Source: Planctomycetota bacterium (GTDB taxonomy: Bacteria; Planctomycetota; UBA1135; UBA2386). Taken from it: a stretch of 47,360 bases of DNA. Every line of letters starts with the position of its first letter. Positions within the stretch are counted from its first letter, which is position 1. The notes beneath the pieces were generated by a model that saw nothing but the letters and a program-made list of their open reading frames with translations, had not been told where the DNA came from and made no database searches. This document shows positions 25,249 through 31,831 of the stretch, one piece after another. The position numbers and the translations under genes were made by a program. The DNA is taken from the NCBI GenBank assembly GCA_021776805.1, contig JAJFFD010000088.1, forward strand, positions 64,001 to 111,360, written 5' to 3'.

Positions 25249-26055
25249 TTGCTGATCCTAACCCAAGTCTTCTGCTTTCTAGTCCTGGCCTCCGCTCTGG
25301 CTCGTCCTACAGCCCGCCCCCTGGCTGCGGCCATTCTCGGCCTGAGCGCCCTCGGGGCCCTCATCGGGGCCCTGGTCTACGGCGGCGGCGAGAGGCAGCT
25401 GGAGATCACCCACAGTTTCGTGGCCTTTGTCGGGAACGAAATCCGGGACAAGGCCTTCCCCATCGAGACCTGCAGCGCCCCAGGCTCCTACTGGCTGCTA
25501 GCCTGGACTGCCTTTGCCCTGCCCTGGGCGGCCTGGGCATGGCTGAGCCGTGTCCGATCGGACAGCAACCATCCCGGCAGTCATCCATTCTGGACTCCCC
25601 TGCTCATGGCCCTGAGCGGTTGCGCACTGATCCTGGTCTGGGAGAAAGTCGCCGCGCCCGCGGATCTCGTCAGGCCAGCGAGCTTCGATCGGATTCTGGT
25701 GCCAGCGTCTCTCGCGGCGGTCATCCTGCTAGCCCAGCGCTGCCAGGCATTCCTTCTGACCCTGAGCTGGCTCATCCTGTTCATTTCCATCTGTCGCCTG
25801 CCCCTGGCCCTCTTCAGCACCCTGGCCAGCCAACGCCAATGGGGCACCAGCCTGGACATTCATAGCATCCAGGTCTTTGCCAATCCCTTCGTCCAGTATC
25901 CGGTCGAAGTCAGCGCCGGCTCCAGCGAGCAGTTCACCTGGCTCATCTGGGCTCCGCAGCTGATCATCTACCCATCTCTGTACATGCTCAGTTTCGGTGG
26001 TGTCGCCTTCGCGGCGGTGATGTTCGTCACCCACCCCAAGGAGACGGGTCCTTAG
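25249..26055 (+). CDS. Polytopic membrane protein of unknown function
   Basis: 268 residues with a TTG start at 25249 as the best available start. About seven hydrophobic segments are visible (e.g. LILTQVFCFLVLASALA, AAILGLSALGALIGALVYGG, YWLLAWTAFALPWAAWAWL, FLLTLSWLILFISICRLPLA and the C-terminal LSFGGVAFAAVMFV). I recognise no family. The segment between the last two helices (about 190-230: SLDIHSIQVFANPFVQYPVE) could face the periplasm. It is opposite in direction to the surrounding translation genes and convergent with the GT39-like gene, their stops overlapping by 4 bases (TTAG). An integral membrane protein is secure; the function is not. Confidence 0.65.
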   Translation: MLILTQVFCFLVLASALARPTARPLAAAILGLSALGALIGALVYGGGERQLEITHSFVAFVGNEIRDKAFPIETCSAPGSYWLLAWTAFALPWAAWAWLSRVRSDSNHPGSHPFWTPLLMALSGCALILVWEKVAAPADLVRPASFDRILVPASLAAVILLAQRCQAFLLTLSWLILFISICRLPLALFSTLASQRQWGTSLDIHSIQVFANPFVQYPVEVSAGSSEQFTWLIWAPQLIIYPSLYMLSFGGVAFAAVMFVTHPKETGP

Positions 26056-27512
26056 GCGTCGACGCGATAGACCAGGACGGACATGTCCTTGGGTCCAATC
26101 CATGAGGGCAGGTCCAGGAGCTGTCGACTGTTGGCACGGAGCCAGGCCTCACAACTGCCATCCACATCCTTCTCTGCCAATTCTGGATGGGTCAGGATGA
26201 CATAGAGAGTCTTCCCCTCTTGCCGTGCGCGGTCACGATGCGCAGTCATGAAGTCCTCGCCGCTGCCGGCAACCTCCACATCCCAGGGTTCGATGGAGAT
26301 GACCTCAGTATCCACTTCTCCTGCCCGCGGCAGCACGCCGGAGTTGAGGTAGTAGAGCGCCCCGGGCATGTTGGAAGTCAGCAGCAAGCGCGCCGGGTCA
26401 TCGCTGTCGATGATCAATTGCATGGCCTCACGCCAGCGCGGACGATCACCGGATTGGATGGTGAAGTAGAAGTAGTCATAGCTGGCCATGTCCGCGACAA
26501 GAACCAGGCCGAGAATCCACTGCATGGCACCCTTGCTCATGCGCGCCTGGAACTCGGCAGCGGCAATTCCAGCCAGGAGGCAGACTGCAGGCAGGGAACA
26601 GAAGCCGTACTGAGCGGTTGCCTTGAAAAAGACCGCTGAGACGAAGCCGAGCAGGGCAAAGGGCAGAAAGGCCCAGAGCCCGAGGAAGAAGGCGCGGCGA
26701 GCATGTTCGCGCCAATAAAAGACCAGCCCGGCAATGCAGGCGATGATCATCGGTCCGCGCAGGAAGAAAACGCTGGTCTGGAGGACGTGCAAGAAGCTCC
26801 CGTCCGGCTTGGCTCGTTGGGCGTATTCGAGATTCGGCAGGAGAATGGGCAACATGCAGACAATCACCAAGACGCCTAGGACGGGCAGGGCGTAGGCCCT
26901 CTTGGACTGCTTAGTCTGTCCTGGGAGAAGGGGCGCCGCGCAGCTGAAGACCAGGCATGCCACCAGGGCAAGGTAGCCTGAGGGGTGACAGAACCCGGCG
27001 ATTGTCAGGGAGACCAGTGCTGGCAGGAGGATGCTGGACCGACGGCGAGTGAGGGCGTGATAGCAGCCGAGGACGCCCAGCATGGCGAAGAACATCATCA
27101 TCGCGTAGGAGCGAGCGTTCTGACTCCAGTAGATATGCCAGGGGCAAATCGCCAGGAACAGACCGGCCCAAAGTGCCGCGCGGGTTCCGACCATTCGCTT
27201 TGCCAGTAGGACGAGCAATGGAATGGATGCCATTCCGAAGATCGCGAAAGGCAGCCGCATCCAGCCTTCACCCATACTCGGCAGGAAGCCAGACAGCCCC
27301 CGGAGGAGAAGATAGGAGAGTGGGTAGCGCGAGACATGCGAGGCGCTGAACTGCTCCAGGCTGGAAACCACATCCCGGTAGGTATGGGCTTCATCGACCC
27401 AGAAGGACCACTGGGCCAGACCGATGATGCGCAGAACAACGGCCAAGAGCGTGATCAGGACCAGGAGCAGCCATTGCCCCTGGCTAAGGCTCTGCTCCTC
27501 AGCGGTCCGCAT
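26052..27512 (-). CDS. GT39/ArnT-like membrane glycosyltransferase
   Basis: 486 residues with about 10-12 membrane helices. The first periplasmic loop has the catalytic-type Asp-Glu pair in SFWVDEAHTYRDV (D40, E41), followed later by ICPWHIYWSQNARSYAMMMF, both typical of polyprenyl-phosphate-sugar dependent GT-C enzymes (PMT/ArnT-like). A soluble C-terminal portion of about 150 residues follows. Such enzymes transfer a sugar from a lipid-phosphate donor to protein, lipid A or polysaccharide outside the cytoplasm. It starts 33 bases after infC on the same strand and may be read from the thrS-infC promoter. It sits inside what is normally an unbroken translation-gene block. The substrate is unknown. 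Confidence 0.85.
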   Translation of the reverse strand: MRTAEEQSLSQGQWLLLVLITLLAVVLRIIGLAQWSFWVDEAHTYRDVVSSLEQFSASHVSRYPLSYLLLRGLSGFLPSMGEGWMRLPFAIFGMASIPLLVLLAKRMVGTRAALWAGLFLAICPWHIYWSQNARSYAMMMFFAMLGVLGCYHALTRRRSSILLPALVSLTIAGFCHPSGYLALVACLVFSCAAPLLPGQTKQSKRAYALPVLGVLVIVCMLPILLPNLEYAQRAKPDGSFLHVLQTSVFFLRGPMIIACIAGLVFYWREHARRAFFLGLWAFLPFALLGFVSAVFFKATAQYGFCSLPAVCLLAGIAAAEFQARMSKGAMQWILGLVLVADMASYDYFYFTIQSGDRPRWREAMQLIIDSDDPARLLLTSNMPGALYYLNSGVLPRAGEVDTEVISIEPWDVEVAGSGEDFMTAHRDRARQEGKTLYVILTHPELAEKDVDGSCEAWLRANSRQLLDLPSWIGPKDMSVLVYRVDA

Positions 27513-27545
27513 GCCTCACATATCGGCGAAAGGCAGTTGCTGCGC

Positions 27546-28085
27546 TCACTTCCTCGACAGGAGCATCACCATGCGGCGACCTTCCAGATGAGGTGCACGC
27601 TCGACCTTGGCCAGGTCTTCGAGATGGTTGAAGACCTCTTCCATGACCTTGATGCCCACATCCTTGTGAGCCATCTCACGGCCGCGAAACAGGCAATTGA
27701 CCTGAACCTTGTCACCAGCCTCGAGAAACTTCCGAGCTCGCCGCACCTTGACCATGATGTCGTGCTCGGCAATCTTCGGCCGCACGCGAACTTCTTTGAC
27801 CTGGACGGTGTGTTGCTTCTTCTTTGAAGCCTGCTCCTTCTTCTTCAACTCGTACTTGTACTTGCCGAAGTCCATGATTCGGCAGACAGGTGGACGTTGA
27901 TCGGGAGCGATCTCCACCAGGTCGAGTCCCCGGCGGCTAGCGAGAGCCATGGCATCTTGGGTATCGATTACGCCGAGCTGCTTGCCGTCTTCATCTATAC
28001 ATCTGACTTCGCGGACCCGGATGCGAGCATTGGTTCTGGGTCCGATTGGCGCCCTGGGGCGCGGCTTGAATCTGGGTCTAGGCAT
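27546..28085 (-). CDS. infC: Translation initiation factor IF-3
   Basis: 179 residues. The N-terminal domain RTNARIRVREVRCIDEDGKQ, the linker rich in Lys and Glu, and the C-terminal domain (VKEVRVRPKIAEHDIMVKVR, RARKFLEAGDKVQVNCLFRG) are standard. IF-3 binds the 30S subunit, prevents premature joining and checks the start codon. Unlike E. coli infC, which starts at AUU, this gene starts at ATG 28085. No Shine-Dalgarno sequence lies at normal distance; the nearest (AGAGGTG) instead serves a seven-codon ORF overlapping this start. It follows thrS by 89 bases. Confidence 0.97.
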   Translation of the reverse strand: MPRPRFKPRPRAPIGPRTNARIRVREVRCIDEDGKQLGVIDTQDAMALASRRGLDLVEIAPDQRPPVCRIMDFGKYKYELKKKEQASKKKQHTVQVKEVRVRPKIAEHDIMVKVRRARKFLEAGDKVQVNCLFRGREMAHKDVGIKVMEEVFNHLEDLAKVERAPHLEGRRMVMLLSRK

Positions 28086-28101
28086 GCAAAATCACCGTCA
28101 T
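28078..28101 (-). promoter_or_regulatory. Seven-codon leader mini-ORF overlapping the infC start
   Basis: Read on the minus strand from ATG 28101 this encodes M-T-V-I-L-H-A and stops at TAG (28078-28080). AGAGGTG (28107-28113) precedes its ATG by 5 bases, an ideal spacing, while the infC ATG (28085) lies inside the mini-ORF and has no site of its own. Termination at TAG, 5 bases past the infC ATG, would allow reinitiation. It is a direct reading of the sequence; the regulatory role is inference. Confidence 0.45.
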
Positions 28102-28174
28102 GTAGTCACCTCTGGGTCACAGGGTTGGAATATGGCCGGGACAGCAAAAGACTGCGCAGGCCGCGAGAATTGAA

Positions 28175-30115
28175 TCATCGGCGCTCTTGGGTCAATCGGT
28201 CAAGGAGATCAGCCAGCTGATCCAAGCTCAGGGACCCGAGATCCCCATCCTTGCGGTGCCGGACGCTGAAGCCGGCGCTCTCGATCTCCTGGTCGCCGAC
28301 CACGCAGATCATAGGCACCTTCTCCTGCCAGAGGTGCTGGCGAATCTTCTGCCCGATCTTCTCCGCGGAGGTATCCGCCTGGACACGGAATCCCCTCTCC
28401 CGCAATTCCTTAGCAGCTTCTTCACAGCGCTCCCCATGGCGCTCACCCACCGCCAGCAACACCGCCTGAACCGGTGCCAGCCAAACTGGGAAGGCGCCGG
28501 CAAAGTGCTCGATGAGCACGCCGAAGAATCGCTCCAAGGACCCAAGGAGGGCCCGGTGGATCATCACCGGGCGGGTTCGACCGCCGTCGCGATCGATGTA
28601 GCTCAGATCGAAGCGATCCGGCTGGGTGAAATCGACCTGGACCGTGGAGCACTGCCAGAAGCGGCCGAGGCTGTCCTTGATGTTGACATCGATCTTCGGC
28701 CCGTAGAAGGCGCCACCACCCGGGTCCACCGTGTATTCCAGGTTCAAGGTCTTGAGGGCCTGCTCCAGGGCTACCTCGGACTTCTCCCAGTCCGCAATCT
28801 CGCCGACGTATTTCTCCGGCCTGGTCGAGAGCATGAGATGGAACTCGGTGAAGTCGAATGCTCGCAGTACATGCAGCACGAATTTCAGACAGCGTTCCAC
28901 CTCGGCATCGAGCTGGTCAGGGCGAAGGAAGAGGTGCGCATCGTCCTGGGTGAAGCCCCGCACTCGCAGTAGCCCGTGCAAGGTTCCGGGGCTCTCATAG
29001 CGATACACCGTACCCAGTTCCGCCCAGCGGAAGGGCAGGTCTCGATAGGAGCGCCGCTTGTTCTTGTACATCAGGATGTGGAAGGGGCAATTCATCGGCT
29101 TGAGGTGGTAGTCCACCCCATCCACATCCAAGCCGGTGAACATGGAGTCAGCATAGAAGTCCAGGTGTCCGCTGGTGCTCCAAAGATCGCCACGCGCTAC
29201 ATGTGGCGAATAGACAATGTCGTAGCCGTTCTTGAGGTGCTCGTTGCGCCAGTATTCCTCGACCTTATGGCGCACGAAGCCACCTTTCGGGTGCCAGAGC
29301 ACGAGTCCGCCGCCGAGTTCTCCCATGGTGGAGAAAAGGTCCAGGTCCTTACCAAGGCGCCGATGATCGCGCTTCGCAGCCTCTTCGAGGAACTTGCGAT
29401 GCCCTTCCATGGCCTTGCGATCGCTGAAGGCATGACCATAGACACGGGTTAGCATGCGATTGTTGGCATCATCCCCCATGTAGGCGCCGGCTATTCCAAG
29501 AACTGCCGTGCCTTTGCCAATCTTGCCTGTGCGGGGCACATGCGGGCCCTTGCAGAGATCCACGAAATCGCCGCTACGAAAGAAACTGATGGTCTCCCCC
29601 GCAGGAATCTTGTCGATGGTGTCGAGCTTGTAGTCCTCACCGTGACTGCGCATGAGCTCGATCGCTTCGTCTCGGGGCAACTCTTCGTACTCGAAGGGGT
29701 GGTCCGCCGCGATGATCTCCGCCATCAGCTTCTCGACTTCGGGGAGATCCGTCTTGCCGATGGGCTTCTCACCAAAATCGATGTCGTAGTAAAAGCCGTA
29801 GCGCGGATCATCCACCGGCGGGCCCTTCCAGAGCTTGCAGTCAGGTCGAATGCGTTTGAAGGCATCCGCCATCACGTGCGCCGCTGAGTGACGAATGACC
29901 TCGAGCCCCTCCGGGGTATTCCGAGTCACGATCTCGACGGCAGCATCCTCCTCTAGCGGGACTTGCAGGCTCTGAATCTCACCGTCCACCTTGATGGCGA
30001 CGGCTGACTTGGCGAGGCCTTTGCCTATGGACATGGCGAGGTCCAAGCCGGTCCCAGCCTTGGGATGCTCGCGCTTGCTGCCGTCGGGGAGAGTGATCTG
30101 GATGCTCTGGCTCAT
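28175..30115 (-). CDS. thrS: Threonine--tRNA ligase
   Basis: 646 residues. An N-terminal TGS domain (about 1-65), the editing SAD domain (HSAAHVMADAFKRIRP; later ERxDHRRLGKDLDLF), the class II catalytic core (LKPMNCPFHILMYKNKRRSY, with the zinc-ligand Cys; RGFTQDDAHLF with a zinc His; motif 3 at IHRALLGSLERFFGVLIEHF) and the C-terminal anticodon-binding domain are all present. It charges tRNA-Thr and edits Ser-tRNA-Thr. It heads the thrS-infC unit. No close Shine-Dalgarno site precedes the ATG (GGGAGG is 17 bases away) and no T-box is evident. Confidence 0.97.
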   Translation of the reverse strand: MSQSIQITLPDGSKREHPKAGTGLDLAMSIGKGLAKSAVAIKVDGEIQSLQVPLEEDAAVEIVTRNTPEGLEVIRHSAAHVMADAFKRIRPDCKLWKGPPVDDPRYGFYYDIDFGEKPIGKTDLPEVEKLMAEIIAADHPFEYEELPRDEAIELMRSHGEDYKLDTIDKIPAGETISFFRSGDFVDLCKGPHVPRTGKIGKGTAVLGIAGAYMGDDANNRMLTRVYGHAFSDRKAMEGHRKFLEEAAKRDHRRLGKDLDLFSTMGELGGGLVLWHPKGGFVRHKVEEYWRNEHLKNGYDIVYSPHVARGDLWSTSGHLDFYADSMFTGLDVDGVDYHLKPMNCPFHILMYKNKRRSYRDLPFRWAELGTVYRYESPGTLHGLLRVRGFTQDDAHLFLRPDQLDAEVERCLKFVLHVLRAFDFTEFHLMLSTRPEKYVGEIADWEKSEVALEQALKTLNLEYTVDPGGGAFYGPKIDVNIKDSLGRFWQCSTVQVDFTQPDRFDLSYIDRDGGRTRPVMIHRALLGSLERFFGVLIEHFAGAFPVWLAPVQAVLLAVGERHGERCEEAAKELRERGFRVQADTSAEKIGQKIRQHLWQEKVPMICVVGDQEIESAGFSVRHRKDGDLGSLSLDQLADLLDRLTQERR

Positions 30116-30210
30116 TCTAAGGGCAGGGATTAGACCTCCCTACACGGAGAGGAGCAATGAGGACCTGCGTCCAGGAGCAAGTTAGCTCCCAAAAGGAGAG
30201 CCAGCCAGGC

Positions 30211-30226
30211 ATTCGAATCCTCGAAT
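30211..30226. promoter_or_regulatory. Inverted repeat in the thrS / molybdoenzyme divergent region
   Basis: ATTCGA-ATCC-TCGAAT is a perfect 6-bp inverted repeat with a 4-base spacer, located between the divergent thrS (start 30115) and FeS-NrfD (start 30297) genes. Its symmetry would suit an operator for a dimeric regulator or a small hairpin. No -35/-10 pair could be assigned with confidence, so the role is open. Confidence 0.3.
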
Positions 30227-30296
30227 ACTGAAGTCAGAAGCGCATTCCTCCGGAGCCATGCGGAGCGTATGGTTTCGTCCCACCTCAGCCCCCCCT

Positions 30297-31814
30297 ATGC
30301 AGTACGGATTCGTCATTGATCAACGCAAGTGCATCGGCTGCCACGCCTGCACTGTCGCCTGCAAGTCCGAAAATGAAGTGCCCGTCGGCAACTTCCGAAC
30401 CTGGGTGAAGTACACCGAGATCGGTAGCTTCCCGACAGTCAAACGTCATTTTGCCGTCCTGCGCTGCAATCAGTGCACGAATGCCCCCTGCATCACCATT
30501 TGCCCGGTCACGGCCCTGAGCAAACGTGACGACGGCATCGTCGACCTGGACAAGGACGCCTGCGTCGGCTGCAAGGCCTGTATCCAGGCCTGCCCCTATG
30601 ACGCGATCTACCTGAACGAGGACACGGGTGGCGCCGAGAAGTGCCATTACTGCGCTCATCGAGTGGAGCAAAACCTCAAGCCCGCCTGCGAAGTAGTCTG
30701 CCCGGAGGAGGCGATTATCTCAGGGGACATCAGCGACCCCAATTCGAAGGTGGGTCAACTCGCTCGCATGCCGGAAGCCCAGGTCCGCCGTGAGGAGCAG
30801 GGCACGGGCCCGAACGTGAGCTATCTGGGCATCGATCCGGTCTCCCTCAAACCCGGGCATGCTGCCGAGCCGGAGACCTACCTCTGGAGCGAACGTCAAA
30901 TCCCGCCACCGGACTACCCGCCGGAATTTGCAACCTATCCGGAGGCACGCACGGTCCTGGATGTGAATCATCCGGTTCGTTGGGGCTGGAAGGTCTCCCT
31001 CTATCTGGTCACCAAGGGCATTGGCGCCGGTGCCGGCATGCTCGCGCCCTTCCTCGCCATGCTGGGCGGCCTCGGATTCGCCAGCGATTATCTACCTGAG
31101 ATAATCGGCCTGAGCTTCACCGCGATCACCGTGCTCATCCTGATCATGGATCTAGGTCGTCCCATGACCTTCATCCGCCTGCTTACCCGGCCCAATACTC
31201 GCAGCTGGCTGGTCAAGGGCGGATGGGTTCTGAGCGCCTTCTGCATCCTCAGTACCGGCATTCTCGCCGCCAGATTCTTCGGGGAAAGCGGGCTCGCCGA
31301 TGTTCTGCGTTGGGTCAACCTCCCCGTGGCCTTCCTTACCGCCGCCTACACGGCCTTCCTCTTCGCGCAATGCGAAGGCCGCGACCTTTGGCAGGACGCC
31401 AAGGTCACCGTACCTCATCTGACCGCGCAGGCCTTGATGATCGGCGCGCTCTGCCTGGCTCCATTCCAGGACGGCGAAAGCCTGGTTGGTAGCCGCCTCG
31501 CCCTCCTCGCTCTGGCAACCGCGGCTATTCACCTGATTCTGGCCATGCACGAGAAACTGCGCGATCACGAGACCGACAACGCTCGTCAAGCAGCCTCCCT
31601 GCTCGGACGCATCCCCGCTTGGAAGGGTAGCGAGTGGCGAGCCTTTCCCCTCGGGCTCTCACTGAGCAGCGCCGCCTGCATGACCCTCGTGCTCGCCGAC
31701 CTTGTCGACATCCAAGCGCAGCTCTTCATCCCCACCCTCGCCTTCGCCCTCATCGGCCTCTTCCTTTACGAGCAGTCCTATCTCCGCGCCGGACAGCTGC
31801 CGCCACTTTCCTGA
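30297..31814 (+). CDS. Fused four-cluster ferredoxin subunit and NrfD-type membrane subunit of a molybdoenzyme complex
   Basis: 505 residues from ATG 30297, chosen because MQYGFVIDQRKCIGCHACTV is the family N-terminus. Residues 1-150 hold four [4Fe-4S] Cys groups: CIGCHACTVAC (12-22), CNQCTNAPCITICP (57-70), CVGCKACIQACP (89-100) and CHYCA...CEVVCP (116-136). A linker (150-228) leads to an NrfD/PsrC domain with eight predicted helices (about 234-490), including ILIMDLGRP and LLTRPNTRSWLVKGGW. These are normally two proteins (B and C subunits); here they are one chain. It would pass electrons between a quinone site in the membrane and the catalytic subunit encoded 17 bases downstream. Confidence 0.92.
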   Translation: MQYGFVIDQRKCIGCHACTVACKSENEVPVGNFRTWVKYTEIGSFPTVKRHFAVLRCNQCTNAPCITICPVTALSKRDDGIVDLDKDACVGCKACIQACPYDAIYLNEDTGGAEKCHYCAHRVEQNLKPACEVVCPEEAIISGDISDPNSKVGQLARMPEAQVRREEQGTGPNVSYLGIDPVSLKPGHAAEPETYLWSERQIPPPDYPPEFATYPEARTVLDVNHPVRWGWKVSLYLVTKGIGAGAGMLAPFLAMLGGLGFASDYLPEIIGLSFTAITVLILIMDLGRPMTFIRLLTRPNTRSWLVKGGWVLSAFCILSTGILAARFFGESGLADVLRWVNLPVAFLTAAYTAFLFAQCEGRDLWQDAKVTVPHLTAQALMIGALCLAPFQDGESLVGSRLALLALATAAIHLILAMHEKLRDHETDNARQAASLLGRIPAWKGSEWRAFPLGLSLSSAACMTLVLADLVDIQAQLFIPTLAFALIGLFLYEQSYLRAGQLPPLS

Positions 31815-31831
31815 TACAGACCGGTCACGAC

